Positions 7,664 to 19,297 are shown, counted from the first letter of the stretch. The stretch: DNA of 64,000 bases from an aff. Roholtiella sp. LEGE 12411 (GCF_015206995.1 NZ_JADEXR010000013.1:1-64000); one strand, 5' to 3'. The notes: a model not told the origin generated them from the letters alone. Numbers and translations: made by a program.

Positions 7664-10303
7664 TTAGCTAGTAAACAACTCAACAGGTAAGCGACTAAAA
7701 GAAAGGCGTTCATTCTCCACATCCACAAATATGGTGTCGCCGTCGTTAAATTCGCCGCGCAAAATTGCCTTGGCAATTTGAGTTTCTAACTCTCGCTGAA
7801 TTGCTCGCTTCAGGGGACGCGCTCCAAATACAGGATCATATCCTACTTCTGCTAAAAAGTCAAGAGCAGTATCAGTAAGTCTTAGAGATATCTTGCGTTG
7901 GCGAAGCCCACCGGAGGTATCGCCAAGTCTTTGTCGCAGTCTCTCTACTTGTAACAGCACAATTTGCCGCAATTCCTTCTTATCCAAGCCGTGGAAAATG
8001 ATAATTTCGTCAATCCGGTTGAGGAACTCTGGACGGAAGCTATTTCGCATCGCTTCCATCACCCGGCGGCGCATTTCGTCATAATGTGCATCATCCCCGG
8101 CGACATCGAGAATGTACTGTGAACCGATGTTGCTAGTCATGATGATAATAGCGTTTTTGAAGTCCACCTTATGACCTTGGGCATCAGTGACGCGACCATC
8201 ATCGAGAATTTGCAAGAAGATATTGAATACATCGGGATGTGCTTTCTCGATTTCGTCAAAAAGAATCACCGAATAGGGACGACGCCGAATCGCTTCTGTT
8301 AGTTGTCCGCCTTCTTCGTAACCGACGTATCCTGGAGGCGCACCAATTAATCGAGAAACAGCATGTTTCTCCATATACTCTGACATATCAATCCGCACTA
8401 GCGAGTCTTCGGTGTCGAACATATACGCCGCCAGCGCTTTCGCCAACTCGGTTTTACCCACACCTGTCGGCCCAAGGAAAATAAAACTAGCAATGGGACG
8501 ATTGGGATCAGCTAGTCCAGCACGCGATCGCTGAATTGCATCCGCTACAGCTGTAACTGCTTCATCTTGTCCAATGACTCGGTGATGTAATTCATCTTCT
8601 AAGTGCAGCAGTTTCTCCTTCTCAGATTCTACCAACTTACTAATAGGAATTCCTGTCCACTTAGAAATAATTTCGGCAATATCTGCCTCTGTTACTTCCT
8701 CTCGCAACAGCGATTTTCCAGTTTTTTGGGTGTTGGCTAGTTCATTTTCTACTGCTTCTAATTGGCGATACAAACTAGTTAACTTGCCAAACTTTAACTC
8801 CGCAGCACGGTTGAGGTCGTAGTCACGTTCTGATTGCTGAATCTCTAGGTTAACTCGCTCAATCTCTTTTTTTACCGACTGAATTTTGTCGATAATATCT
8901 TTTTCTGATTGCCATTGAGTATTGAGTGTTCTTTGTTCTTCTTTGAGATCAGCAATTTCTTTTTCTAGCCTTTCGAGACGTTCACGAGAAGCTGCATCGC
9001 TTTCTTTTTGCAGTGATAGCTTCTCCATTTCCAATTGCAGAATCTTGCGATCAATTTCGTCGAGTTCTTCTGGCTTGGAAGTAATCTCCATTTTCAGCCT
9101 AGCAGCGGCTTCGTCTACCAAATCAATGGCTTTATCTGGTAAAAAGCGATCGCTAATATATCGACTCGACAATATGGCCGCTGCAACTAAAGCACTATCA
9201 GAAATCTTCACCCCGTGGTGATTTTCATAGCGTTCTCTCAACCCGCGCAAAATCGAAATAGTATCTTCTACACTGGGTTGATCCACATAAACTTGCTGGA
9301 AACGTCTTTCCAATGCAGCATCTTTTTCGATATATTTGCGGTATTCATCCAGGGTTGTCGCCCCGATACAGCGTAATTCGCCCCGCGCTAACATTGGTTT
9401 TAATAAGTTACCAGCATCCATCGCGCCTTGAGTCGCACCAGCACCGACAACGGTATGAATTTCATCGATAAATAAAACAACATTACCACCGGATTCAGTC
9501 ACTTCTTTCAATACTGCTTTCAGGCGTTCTTCAAATTCACCCCGGAATTTTGCCCCCGCAATTAAAGCACCCATATCTAAAGCGATGAGCTTACGGTCTT
9601 TGAGTGACTGGGGTACATCACCAGCGACGATGCGCTGTGCTAGTCCTTCGGCGATCGCAGTTTTACCAACACCTGGTTCACCAATTAGTACAGGATTATT
9701 CTTGGTGCGGCGTGACAAAATTTGCACAGTGCGGCGAATCTCATCATCGCGCCCAATCACTGGATCAAGTTGACCTTTACGAGCAGCTTCTGTGAGGTCA
9801 CGCCCATATTTTTCCAGTGCTTCGTATTTGCCTTCTGGATTTTGGTCGGTCACTTTCTGGCTCCCACGAACTTGTTTAATAATATTTTTAAGCTTGCCTT
9901 CGTCTAAACCGAATTCTTGGAATAAAGCTTTGCCAAGGCGGTCATCTTTGGGGTAAGCCAGCAATAAATGTTCAACTGAGATATATTCGTCCTTAAATTC
10001 CTGACGATAGGTATCCGCTCGGTCGAGAAGTTGATCTAAACTCCGTCCCAAGTATACAGAACTACTGCTACCAGATACTTTCGGCTGACGTTGAATAAAT
10101 TGTTCAGTGCGATCGCGCAGTTTCTGAAGATTAACACCCGCTTTGGTCAAAATAACGCCGGCAAGTCCATCTTGCTCCAGCAGCGCTTTCATTAAGTGTT
10201 CGCTTTCTATCTGCTGTTGTTGATATTGTTTGACAATATCCTGGGTGTGGGCGATCGCTTCCCAGGCTTTTTCTGTAAATTGGTTGGGATTAGTTGGTTG
10301 CAT
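7664..10303 (-). CDS. clpB: ATP-dependent disaggregase ClpB
   Basis: A full-length 879-residue ClpB/Hsp104. In order: N-terminal Clp repeat domain (about 1-150), AAA1 with Walker A GEPGVGKT (about 208), Walker [16 protein letters not shown], the long middle coiled coil (about 410-530, Glu/Lys/Leu-rich), AAA2 with Walker A GPTGVGKT (about 608) and Walker [18 protein letters not shown], and the C-terminal small domain. It lacks the ClpP-binding loop expected of ClpA/C, and works with DnaK to rescue aggregated proteins. Cyanobacteria often have a heat-induced clpB1 and a constitutive clpB2; I cannot say which this is. No CIRCE element is visible upstream. Confidence 0.95.
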   Translation of the reverse strand: MQPTNPNQFTEKAWEAIAHTQDIVKQYQQQQIESEHLMKALLEQDGLAGVILTKAGVNLQKLRDRTEQFIQRQPKVSGSSSSVYLGRSLDQLLDRADTYRQEFKDEYISVEHLLLAYPKDDRLGKALFQEFGLDEGKLKNIIKQVRGSQKVTDQNPEGKYEALEKYGRDLTEAARKGQLDPVIGRDDEIRRTVQILSRRTKNNPVLIGEPGVGKTAIAEGLAQRIVAGDVPQSLKDRKLIALDMGALIAGAKFRGEFEERLKAVLKEVTESGGNVVLFIDEIHTVVGAGATQGAMDAGNLLKPMLARGELRCIGATTLDEYRKYIEKDAALERRFQQVYVDQPSVEDTISILRGLRERYENHHGVKISDSALVAAAILSSRYISDRFLPDKAIDLVDEAAARLKMEITSKPEELDEIDRKILQLEMEKLSLQKESDAASRERLERLEKEIADLKEEQRTLNTQWQSEKDIIDKIQSVKKEIERVNLEIQQSERDYDLNRAAELKFGKLTSLYRQLEAVENELANTQKTGKSLLREEVTEADIAEIISKWTGIPISKLVESEKEKLLHLEDELHHRVIGQDEAVTAVADAIQRSRAGLADPNRPIASFIFLGPTGVGKTELAKALAAYMFDTEDSLVRIDMSEYMEKHAVSRLIGAPPGYVGYEEGGQLTEAIRRRPYSVILFDEIEKAHPDVFNIFLQILDDGRVTDAQGHKVDFKNAIIIMTSNIGSQYILDVAGDDAHYDEMRRRVMEAMRNSFRPEFLNRIDEIIIFHGLDKKELRQIVLLQVERLRQRLGDTSGGLRQRKISLRLTDTALDFLAEVGYDPVFGARPLKRAIQRELETQIAKAILRGEFNDGDTIFVDVENERLSFSRLPVELFTS

Positions 10304-10827
10304 AGGCTTTTGGAATAAGGAACCACCAAGAGATCAAGGAAATCAAATTTTTGTTCTCAATGGATATTGTAAGAAGAGGGAGGCGATCGCCTAGATCGGT
10401 GTTTACGTCTTGTAAAAGTGGTATTTTCCCGTAGCTTCCATTTTCCATTGTCCCCAGAGTAAATTCCGAGTTCCTGATCTGCAATTACCTGATAAACAAA
10501 AAAGGAACTACAACCGTTATTTTATTTACCTGATTACGTCAGTAATTCCGGGGTTTTGTGCTGGTCAAACTGCCAAGGACAGCAAGATGCCTTCTACCTT
10601 TGTTGAAGATACGCTAACGCATTTTGCCAAATTTAATTATTAACGAGCCAGCTAATAGGCTTTTGTAAACTGGCGAGTAATATGAAAATTCAGTTGAAAT
10701 ACGAGGATTTCAAAAATAGAATTTTCGTAAAATACTCTATTGATATTGAAAGTATAATCAATCACGTTGTCACGAGGAGCGTAATTCTCGTCTCACATTG
10801 TATTTGCCCTGAGCACCGGAGAAGGTC
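10304..10827. other. Divergent gap between clpB and the DUF2157 gene
   Basis: The gap must carry the promoters of clpB (leftward) and the DUF2157 gene (rightward). A short open frame at 10290-10484 overlaps the clpB start and is not convincing. One HIP1 octamer lies at about 10383. An imperfect inverted repeat around 10531-10555 (CTGATTACGTCAG) is the only other structure seen. Confidence 0.45.
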
Positions 10828-12276
10828 ATGATATTTGATAATTTTCGCCGCCAGCTGCGTCAAGAAGCGCAACTATGGCGGGATGAAGGACTTATTGATG
10901 CAGATTTTTACCAGATAATCGCACAAAGGTATCAATTTAATAATTTAGAAACTGCTGCTCGCGATCGCTTCGTTTTTATCTTGATCGCTGTAGGCTCAAC
11001 ATTGTTAGGCTTGGGTGTAATTACTTTTGTCGCAGCAAACTGGCAAGCTTTGAGCAGAGAAGCCAGGTTAATACTACTGTTAGGTTTATTCCTGACAACT
11101 AATATTGCTGGTTTTAGCTTGTGGAGACAACCCGCAAGCAATAATATTTCACCAAGAGACCGAAAACGCCGCCAACAGATCTTCGGAGAAGGCTTGCTAC
11201 TTTTAGGTGCGTTGACAATAGGCGCAAACATAGCACTGTTGGCGCAGATGTTCCACATTAACGGTTCAAGTTATGAACTGTTCTTAATTTGGGGATTGGC
11301 TGTTTTGCTCATGGCTTACAGCCTGCATTTGACTTCCTTGGGGATGCTTGCCCTGATTTTAGTGCTAATTGGGTATTCAACAGGATTATTCGATTGGTAC
11401 TTTGCACGAAATGAGTTGACATTGGGACGGCTGGTAATAGAACATATACCCCTAGTTTTCGGTGTAGCGTTTGTACCTCTAGCTTGGTGGTGTCGTTCTC
11501 GTTGGATTTTCCGAATTACTGCGATCGCATTTGTTATATCCTGGCAATTCCATCTTAAATCACTAGAAGTTTTAACATACAGAGATGCTCCGCCTTGGAT
11601 TGCTGTCACCGCCTTTGCTCTGCCGCCAGCATTATTGTGGAGTTATGATGATTTGCTGTTTGGGCGAGTCTCCTCCAGACTATTTCAGCCCTTTGCGCGG
11701 ACTCTAACCCTAGGCTTTTTCAGTATCATGTTTTACGTATTGTCTTTCCGTTCGCTATGGGAAACTCGAACTGTTGGTTATCAAACTCAATTTAAGAACA
11801 CTTCCCTAGCAACCTGGCTACCCTTTATTGATGTGGCAATTTTCACCGTTTTAGCACTGTGGCAGTGGTGGCATTTGCTACGCCCAACACGTAACCAGGA
11901 ACGCCACAGAATGGATCTCAAGACAATATTTATTGGCTCCATGATTGTCATAACTGCTTTATTAATCTTCGTTAATCAAGCTATCACCCCAATTCCAGTA
12001 ATTCCCATATTTGCTTTTAATGCTCTTTTAGCAGTGCTAGGGTTTGGACTAATTCGTGAAGCACTAGAGTTAGGACAACGAGAAGCTTTTTGGGGTGGCA
12101 TAGTGTTAATAACACTACAAATTATCAGCCGAATGCTAGAGTACGACACCGCTTTACTATTCAAATCCTTTGTTTTTGTTTTGTGCGGTGTTGCTGTAAT
12201 TTTTGCTGGATTGTGGTTTGAACGCTATTTGTCATCTTTACCAGCTTCATCCAATTCTTCAGTCCATCGCTCATAA
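10828..12276 (+). CDS. DUF2157 domain membrane protein
   Basis: A 482-residue protein. Residues 1-45 form a cytosolic helical segment, then the DUF2157 signature DRFVFILIAVGSTLLGLGVI and TFVAANWQALSREARL (about 45-80), followed by about ten more membrane helices. The family is uncharacterised. It is paired with a GDYXXLXY-domain gene 55 bases downstream, a known conserved neighbourhood, suggesting that the two proteins act together in the membrane. Unrelated neighbours give no further clue. Confidence 0.82.
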   Translation: MIFDNFRRQLRQEAQLWRDEGLIDADFYQIIAQRYQFNNLETAARDRFVFILIAVGSTLLGLGVITFVAANWQALSREARLILLLGLFLTTNIAGFSLWRQPASNNISPRDRKRRQQIFGEGLLLLGALTIGANIALLAQMFHINGSSYELFLIWGLAVLLMAYSLHLTSLGMLALILVLIGYSTGLFDWYFARNELTLGRLVIEHIPLVFGVAFVPLAWWCRSRWIFRITAIAFVISWQFHLKSLEVLTYRDAPPWIAVTAFALPPALLWSYDDLLFGRVSSRLFQPFARTLTLGFFSIMFYVLSFRSLWETRTVGYQTQFKNTSLATWLPFIDVAIFTVLALWQWWHLLRPTRNQERHRMDLKTIFIGSMIVITALLIFVNQAITPIPVIPIFAFNALLAVLGFGLIREALELGQREAFWGGIVLITLQIISRMLEYDTALLFKSFVFVLCGVAVIFAGLWFERYLSSLPASSNSSVHRS

Positions 12277-12331
12277 GATTATGAGTTGAAAAAAATTAGT
12301 AATTAAACACTCATTTTTAGGATTATCCCTT

Positions 12332-12988
12332 ATGGAAACTAACGAAGTATTAATGCAGCAAAATGAACCTTCAGAAAAACCCATAAATCTTTGGCGATTT
12401 GTGGTTCCCCTGTTAATTCAAACAGGGATAATCTTGGCAGTACCAGCCCAATCAGTTTACACGTTGGTTACAGGCAAAACTGCTGTATTGCAAACTTTAC
12501 CTGTAGACCCTTACGATTTGCTGCGGGGTTATTCTGTAACACTAAATTATGAAATTTCTCGCACAGACAATTTAAAAAAACTTCCTGGTTGGGCAGATCT
12601 GGTAAAGCAATATCCTGGTAAAAATCAACAATATGATCCTTTGGCCCAAGGAACCAGTTTATACATCATTTTGGAAGAACAAAAAGCCTCTGGTGGGATT
12701 CCTCAAGCTTGGAAACCCGTGCAGGTAAGTGGACAGCTTCCAACTTCTCTAGCTGCAAATCAGATAACCTTAAAAGGTCGCTACAGTGGCTATAATTCGA
12801 TTACTTATGGCTTGGAAACTTACTACATCCCAGAGGATCAACGGAACGATATTAACAAAGATATTTCAACAGCCCGACCAATCAAACCAGGACAGCCGCA
12901 ACCGATAGTAGTAGAAGTAAAAGTGAATGCACAAGGTCAAGCTGTACCTATAAATATGTGGGTACGCGATCGCAAATACTATTTTTAA
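12332..12988 (+). CDS. GDYXXLXY domain-containing membrane-anchored protein
   Basis: A 218-residue protein with one membrane helix near residues 24-46 (VVPLLIQTGIILAVPAQSVYT) and a periplasmic domain. The defining motif reads VDPYDLLRGYSVTLNYE (about 59-75). A second conserved strand region is LKGRYSGYNSITYGLETYYIPE (split: LKGRYSGYNS and ITYGLETYYIPE, about 150-172). Function is unknown. Co-occurrence with DUF2157 directly upstream supports the call. Confidence 0.82.
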   Translation: METNEVLMQQNEPSEKPINLWRFVVPLLIQTGIILAVPAQSVYTLVTGKTAVLQTLPVDPYDLLRGYSVTLNYEISRTDNLKKLPGWADLVKQYPGKNQQYDPLAQGTSLYIILEEQKASGGIPQAWKPVQVSGQLPTSLAANQITLKGRYSGYNSITYGLETYYIPEDQRNDINKDISTARPIKPGQPQPIVVEVKVNAQGQAVPINMWVRDRKYYF

Positions 12989-13182
12989 TAGTCCAGGACT
13001 TACACAGAAGAGATCCCCCCATATCCTGTAAAATTACGCCTTTTTTAGGGGGAGTGGAGGAGTAGGGGAGTGGGAGCAGGGGGGAAGTTGCAGTAAGTCT
13101 TTACCCTCCGCCCCTCCGCACCGATTGTTAAGCGTAGTCGAAACACTACCCCTCTGCCTATTAACTCTGGACTCTTAACTCT

Positions 13183-13233
13183 TGACTAATGACTAATGAC
13201 TAATGACTAATGACTAATGACTAATGACTAATG
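13183..13233. repeat. TGACTAA heptanucleotide array ending at a start codon
   Basis: About seven tandem TGACTAA units run without interruption into the ATG at 13231. Each unit contains TAATG, a stop codon overlapping a start codon, so the leader is a chain of four-codon mini-frames (ATG ACT AAT GAC TAA). No Shine-Dalgarno sequence is left upstream of 13231. Confidence 0.9.
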
Positions 13234-13485
13234 ACAAAAAAGCAAAAATTCCCTTACCTCGTTGGTTCTAAATGGACAGCACAGCAAAAAGTTGATGGCT
13301 GGCGACACTTCCAAGTCGTCAACCGTAAAAATCAGAGTAAGTGGGTGTATGCCGAAATGGTCGCTGCTTGTGATCCTAAAGTCCGCTTCTGGATTAACGC
13401 CAAATTATTGCAAGATAACTCCCAGTGGCAAGCTGGCTGGCAAACATTACAAGAAATAGAGCAACTCAAAGGCGATGTCTCTTGA
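13231..13485 (+). CDS. TIGR02450 family Trp-rich protein
   Basis: An 84-residue protein with six tryptophans in conserved positions (SKWTA, GWRHF, SKWVY, FWINA, QWQAGWQ), plus RKNQ and VAACDP, matching the TIGR02450 Trp-rich family of cyanobacteria and proteobacteria. Function unknown. The start codon is the last ATG of a TGACTAA array, so there is no conventional ribosome binding site. It is followed by the long chlL upstream gap. Confidence 0.82.
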   Translation: MTKKQKFPYLVGSKWTAQQKVDGWRHFQVVNRKNQSKWVYAEMVAACDPKVRFWINAKLLQDNSQWQAGWQTLQEIEQLKGDVS

Positions 13486-14034
13486 TTGTTTGAAGTGCCG
13501 CAGCCCAAAGATTGTAAAAGTTAATCATTTTTTACAAATTTGCGATCGCTGGCTCACAATCGACAATTAAATGATCTTGGCAGTTATCTGAAATCTGCCA
13601 ATTTACCACTATTTAAAGTGCCAATGGTATTTCCAGCACCAGGCTACCCATAACTCTCTTCGCCTCTACCCCACTACCTATATTCACCGAAAATACGATA
13701 TTCCACAATCAGCTAATTCTATGGAAACCATTCAATAAAGACGATTACAGCTTTTTGTCTTTTGTAACTTTTTTTAGCTAAGTAAACAACAAAAACTTTC
13801 AATTGTCTGTTTTTAAAGCTATGTATCTTTTTAATGGTGATGTAAATCCAATAGCATCTAATTGGGCTACAATTCAGCAGATAAGACAGCTTTACATCTT
13901 AAGAGCTACTTTATTTTCCATCTGATTTGGACAATAATGACACTCACGAGACCTAACGCATCGCCATCTTAGGCTAGGCGAAGGCAAATGTTTAAGTCAC
14001 AAGTTTGACAAGAAACTATAAGAGGCAAACGACA
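13486..14034. other. Long leader/promoter gap upstream of chlL
   Basis: No gene is visible in this AT-rich stretch of about 550 bases. It should hold the chlL promoter. I could not find a convincing -35/-10 pair or a GTA-N8-TAC NtcA site. One HIP1 octamer lies at about 13543. A weak purine stretch (AAGAGGC) precedes the chosen chlL start. Confidence 0.45.
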
Positions 14035-14901
14035 GTGAAACTAGCAGTTTATGGAAAAGGTGGTATTGGTAAATCCACAACTAGCTGTAACATATCCGTT
14101 GCCCTAGCCAAACGCGGCAAGAAAGTGTTGCAAATTGGCTGCGACCCCAAACATGACAGTACCTTCACCCTCACTGGGTTTTTGATTCCCACAATCATTG
14201 ATACTCTCCAGGAAAAGGACTATCACTACGAAGATGTCTGGCCTGAGGATGTGATTTACAAGGGCTACGGTGGTGTTGATTGCGTTGAAGCAGGTGGCCC
14301 GCCTGCGGGTGCTGGATGCGGTGGCTACGTCGTCGGCGAAACCGTAAAATTACTTAAAGAACTTAACGCCTTTGATGTATACGACATAATTTTGTTTGAC
14401 GTTCTGGGTGATGTTGTTTGCGGGGGGTTTGCAGCACCACTCAACTATGCAGATTACTGCTTGATTGTTACCGACAACGGCTTTGATGCTTTGTTTGCTG
14501 CTAATCGGATTGCAGCTTCAGTACGCGAGAAAGCCCGGACTCATCCATTGCGTCTAGCTGGGTTAATTGGCAACCGCACCTCCAAGCGCGACTTGATTGA
14601 AAAATATATAGAAGCCGTGCCAATGCCCGTTCTAGAAGTTTTACCTTTGATTGAAGATATCCGCGTTTCTCGTGTCAAAGGTAAAACTTTATTTGAGATG
14701 GCAGAGTCTGATCCTTCTCTGAACTACGTTTGCGACTATTATCTCAATATTGCCGACCAAATTTTGGCGCGTCCCGAAGGTGTTGTGCCTAACGATTCCC
14801 CAGACCGCGAATTGTTCTCTTTGTTGTCCGATTTTTATCTAAATCCGGGTAAACCCCAGGTTCCTAATTCAGAAGAGGAACTAGACTTGATGATTGTATA
14901 A
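14035..14901 (+). CDS. chlL: Light-independent protochlorophyllide reductase, iron protein ChlL
   Basis: The ATP-dependent reductase component of dark-operative protochlorophyllide reductase, a NifH homologue that passes electrons to ChlN-ChlB. The P-loop GKGGIGKST is at residues 7-15. The two cysteines that bind the shared 4Fe-4S cluster lie in [14 protein letters not shown] and [16 protein letters not shown] chose the GTG at 14035 because [15 protein letters not shown] is the family N-terminus and gives the usual 288 residues; a TTG ten codons upstream is less likely. First gene of chlL-DUF5331-chlN; chlB is not in this window. Confidence 0.95.
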   Translation: MKLAVYGKGGIGKSTTSCNISVALAKRGKKVLQIGCDPKHDSTFTLTGFLIPTIIDTLQEKDYHYEDVWPEDVIYKGYGGVDCVEAGGPPAGAGCGGYVVGETVKLLKELNAFDVYDIILFDVLGDVVCGGFAAPLNYADYCLIVTDNGFDALFAANRIAASVREKARTHPLRLAGLIGNRTSKRDLIEKYIEAVPMPVLEVLPLIEDIRVSRVKGKTLFEMAESDPSLNYVCDYYLNIADQILARPEGVVPNDSPDRELFSLLSDFYLNPGKPQVPNSEEELDLMIV

Positions 14902-14933
14902 ATCACCAAGCTCTCAGGATGGGGGACAATAAC

Positions 14934-15722
14934 ATGGCTTTCTTTCACAGCTTTACAGATTCATTAAAGCAAAAATGGTTGCAATTTTTCCAGACAAATC
15001 GTGACTGGATTACCCTACACATGGAAGTGGAATCAGTGTACACCCCTGATGGAGGGAAGCGACCACCTTCTTACCTCATCCTGGGAGTGGTTAATGCGCT
15101 AGAACCTAAGCTAGCGCAATTAATGCTACCCTTTGCCAAACTAAATCCTGATGCCGATACTCTGATTCAGGTGCTGGATTTGCATTTTGACCCAGATATC
15201 GCTCTGGGTCATCGCATCCTTCCCAAAGCAGAACCAGAGAAATACCAAGATTACTCAGCGGTTATTATGGATGACAACCCTGAAGACGAAACATTGGCGC
15301 ATCCTCATATAAATGGCTTTAGGTCAGTGGCGATAGCTCAAGAGTTCACAGCCGTGGATTCCAATCAGCAAAGCTTGGGGTTCAGCGAGTCAAAGGAAAC
15401 CCAAAATGGGCTTGGCGATATTTCGTTATTCAACGGACACAACTCAGAAGATGAGTCTCGCCAGACAGCCAGTTTAGAAGCAGATGAGCTTGGGGGTATT
15501 ACCTTCGATACAGCAACTGCAATGGAAGTAAAGCTGGATGACGACCAGGCACTTGAGGATAGTCCACTAGATGAGAATGCGTTTAAAGACGTGTTGTCAG
15601 ATGTCTGGGGTGATGAAACAGCTTTGCAAAAGGCTGAAGAAAATAACGATTTTTTAGGGGAAGAACTGCCATCTGGCGTTTTTGACGAATCAGAAATTGC
15701 CCGTCTCTTCCCCAACGCTTAA
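14934..15722 (+). CDS. DUF5331 protein between chlL and chlN
   Basis: A 262-residue protein with a folded N-terminal half (about 1-105; MAFFHSFTDSLKQKWLQFFQ, DWITLHMEV, PSYLILGVVNALEPKLAQL) and a very acidic, Ser/Asp/Glu-rich C-terminal half that is probably disordered. I chose the ATG at 14934 because GGGGGA lies just upstream; an in-frame ATG at 14919 adds five residues. The gene is fixed between chlL and chlN in heterocystous cyanobacteria as I recall, so an accessory role in chlorophyll synthesis is an inference from position only. Confidence 0.78.
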   Translation: MAFFHSFTDSLKQKWLQFFQTNRDWITLHMEVESVYTPDGGKRPPSYLILGVVNALEPKLAQLMLPFAKLNPDADTLIQVLDLHFDPDIALGHRILPKAEPEKYQDYSAVIMDDNPEDETLAHPHINGFRSVAIAQEFTAVDSNQQSLGFSESKETQNGLGDISLFNGHNSEDESRQTASLEADELGGITFDTATAMEVKLDDDQALEDSPLDENAFKDVLSDVWGDETALQKAEENNDFLGEELPSGVFDESEIARLFPNA

Positions 15723-15787
15723 TTACTGCCGTTCCTGTTGAATTTAGGGGAAAAACTTAGTTAGGAGTTAGTAATCACAACTCATAA

Positions 15788-17248
<1,461 letters not shown>

Positions 17249-17287
17249 GATTTGGGTTTAATCGAGCAACAGCATAACACCATGTTA

Positions 17288-17318
17288 GGGGCGAACTTTT
17301 GGGTTCGTCCTTTTTTTT
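17288..17318 (+). terminator. Intrinsic terminator after chlN
   Basis: GGGCGAAC pairs with GTTCGTCC (one G-U) around a TTTTGG loop and is followed by eight T residues. It lies about 40 bases after the chlN stop and closes the chlL-chlN operon. Confidence 0.88.
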
Positions 17319-17415
17319 ACGAATCGCAGAGGCGCAGAGAACGCAGAGTAGAATTTGAAATAATTCAAAATGCTAAAATTTGTATATTAGTCTTAGTTTT
17401 TTACTTCTTAACTTA

Positions 17416-17679
17416 ATGGACATTACAAAATTGTCTCCTCAAGGACAAGTAATTATTCCCCAATCTTTGCGAGAAGCTCATCAATGGGGAGTAGGTCAAG
17501 AATTTATTGTTATCGATATGGGTGATGGAATTTTATTAAAGCCTAAGAAACCTTTTCCAGAAACTACATTAGAAGATGTAGCCGGTTGCTTAAAATATCA
17601 AGGAAAAGCCAAAACTCTTGAGGATATGGATAACGCAATTCGTCAAGGTGTAGAGGAATTGTGGCATGATTGCGGTTGA
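17416..17679 (+). CDS. AbrB-family antitoxin (VapB-type)
   Basis: An 87-residue protein with an N-terminal swapped-hairpin AbrB domain (TKLSPQGQVIIPQSLREAHQ, W-G-V-G-Q-E-F-I-V-I-D, GILLKPKKPFPE; about residues 3-47) and a C-terminal tail that should bind and neutralise the toxin. The ATG at 17416 gives the normal AbrB N-terminus; a start at 17380 adds hydrophobic residues foreign to the family. The 3' end overlaps the PIN toxin gene by 14 bases. Such antitoxins usually repress their own operon. Confidence 0.82.
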   Translation: MDITKLSPQGQVIIPQSLREAHQWGVGQEFIVIDMGDGILLKPKKPFPETTLEDVAGCLKYQGKAKTLEDMDNAIRQGVEELWHDCG

Positions 17680-18061
17680 TACAAATATAGTTGTTAGATT
17701 TTTGACTCAAGATGATGAATTACAGTTCCAAAAAAGTAGAAAAATTTTTCAGACTCAAGATATTTTTATTTCAGATACAGTAATCCTTGAAACTGAATGG
17801 GTCTTAAGGTTTGCATACAAATTTAAATCAAATGAGATATGCACGGCTTTGAAAAACCTGTTTGGTTTGCCTAATGTTCACACTAGTAATCTCACCTTAA
17901 TTGATCAAGTAATTCAATGGTATGAAAATGGCTTAGATTTTGCTGATGCTTTTCATCTAGCTCAAAGTCAACACTGTTCTAAGTTTTATACATTTGATGA
18001 AAAGTTTATCAAAAGAGCCAAGGGGCTGACGCAATGCGAAGTTCAAAAGCCCTTTGCTTAG
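17666..18061 (+). CDS. PIN-domain ribonuclease toxin (VapC-type)
   Basis: A 131-residue PIN domain. Acidic metal-binding residues are visible in the expected places: IAVDTNIVVR (Asp5), VILETEWVLR (Glu about 43), GLDFADAFHLA (Asp about 92-95) and YTFDEKF (Asp about 112). VapC enzymes cut specific RNAs, often tRNA or rRNA, when freed from their antitoxin. It overlaps the AbrB-type antitoxin gene by 14 bases, the standard antitoxin-toxin order. Confidence 0.85.
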   Translation: MIAVDTNIVVRFLTQDDELQFQKSRKIFQTQDIFISDTVILETEWVLRFAYKFKSNEICTALKNLFGLPNVHTSNLTLIDQVIQWYENGLDFADAFHLAQSQHCSKFYTFDEKFIKRAKGLTQCEVQKPFA

Positions 18062-18209
18062 GTAGGAATAACCTACAATAATCGACCAATTTTCAAATTA
18101 GAAATGTTGAAGAGGTGGTAATTTTTCTACTACGTCGTACCTTGAGTATCGTATATGGAGAATATTCAAATTATTTATGTTAAGAAAACACTAAGATAAT
18201 CTTATGAAA

Positions 18210-18470
18210 TTAAGTTGAAAAATAATGTTGGTTGCGATAAACTACACTTGTCCTTTGAAGATTTTGCAAAGAAGAAGGCACGATCGCAATCCCCATTCCT
18301 GCTGAAACTAACCCAATGATTGTCTGCATTTGGATCGCTTCTTGAGTCACTTTTGGGCTGAAATTTCCTTGCTGACAAAGACTGATAATTTGATCGTAAA
18401 GTCCGGATCCCAAATGGCGGGGGAACATGATGAAATTTTCGTCTGAGAGCGATCGCTTAAAGCCATGAGC
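18210..18470 (-). pseudogene. LysR-type regulator, C-terminal remnant
   Basis: On the minus strand the frame reads LSDENFIMFPRHLGSGLYDQ, then IISLCQQGNFSPKVTQEA, and QTIIGLVSAGMGIAIVPSSL, the distal part of a LysR substrate-binding domain (FPR...LYD.I...GF.P...QE......LVAAG.GIA..P). An in-frame stop occurs just upstream (about 18477), and neither the helix-turn-helix nor the proximal effector domain is present nearby. It is a truncated relic, possibly of a former neighbour of the transporter operon. Confidence 0.75.
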
Positions 18471-18556
18471 CGTACTTTACGAGAATAGAGTCAGCACCCA
18501 GATGGATTTCTTGCTACTACTTGGTGTGAGGTTGTGGGGCAAAAATCAAATATTTT

Positions 18557-19297
18557 TTAGAGAATTTGCGATAAAAACTTGCGTGTTCTTTCTTCTTTAG
18601 GATTGTTGAAAAAGGCGTTAGGGGTGGCTGACTCGACAAGATAACCACTATCCATTAAAATAACTCGGTCGGCGACTTCACGGGCAAATCCAACTTCGTG
18701 GGTGACGACTACCATTGTCATCCCATCACGGGCTAAACTTCTCATTACATCCAAAACTTCTCGTACCATTTCTGGATCTAAGGCTGAGGTGGGTTCGTCA
18801 AATAGCATGATTTTAGGTTGCATAGCTAAAGCACGAGCGATCGCCACCCGTTGTTGCTGTCCACCAGACAACTGTCCTGGATATTTATGCGCCTGTTCTA
18901 AAATTCCTACTCTTTCTAATAGTTGCATTGCTAATTCTTCGGCTTTTGCTTTTGGCGATCGCCTAACCCAAATTGGTGCTAATGAAATATTTTGCAGCAC
19001 TGTGAGATGAGGAAATAAATTGAACTGTTGAAATACCATTCCCACTTCCCGCCGAATTGCTTCAATATTTCGCAAGTCATGTCCGAGGGTAATACCGTCA
19101 ATTTCAATTTTTCCTTTTTGGTATTCTTCTAAAGCGTTAAATGTGCGGATAAAGGTAGATTTACCTGAACCAGATGGGCCCATCAATACTACTACTTCTC
19201 CACGATTGACTGTCAAAGTCACTCCTTGAAGAACGTGGAATTTGCCATACCATTTATGAACATCTTCAGCAATAATTATCGGTTGTAGTTCTGACAT
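18557..19297 (-). CDS. bgtA: Amino acid ABC transporter ATP-binding protein (BgtA-like)
   Basis: A 246-residue polar amino acid importer ATPase. Walker [10 protein letters not shown] (about 39-47), Q-loop [16 protein letters not shown], signature [15 protein letters not shown] and Walker [16 protein letters not shown] are intact; the D- and H-loops follow ([10 protein letters not shown]). It powers the NatG-NatH permease. In Anabaena PCC 7120, as I recall, bgtA lies next to natFGH and its ATPase also serves a second basic amino acid system (BgtB); by synteny I use that symbol. It follows natH after about 95 bases. Confidence 0.88.
   Translation of the reverse strand: MSELQPIIIAEDVHKWYGKFHVLQGVTLTVNRGEVVVLMGPSGSGKSTFIRTFNALEEYQKGKIEIDGITLGHDLRNIEAIRREVGMVFQQFNLFPHLTVLQNISLAPIWVRRSPKAKAEELAMQLLERVGILEQAHKYPGQLSGGQQQRVAIARALAMQPKIMLFDEPTSALDPEMVREVLDVMRSLARDGMTMVVVTHEVGFAREVADRVILMDSGYLVESATPNAFFNNPKEERTRKFLSQIL

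Noticed and set aside
10290-10484. Minus-strand open frame of 64 codons upstream of clpB
   Set aside because: It overlaps the clpB start, has no family resemblance and reads through likely promoter DNA.
10304-10500. Search for a CIRCE heat-shock operator upstream of clpB
   Set aside because: No TTAGCACTC-N9-GAGTGCTAA or close variant is present.
13183-13233. Regular repeat that might be taken for a CRISPR array
   Set aside because: The unit is 7 bases in direct tandem with no spacers; it is a short tandem repeat, and no cas gene is present in the window.
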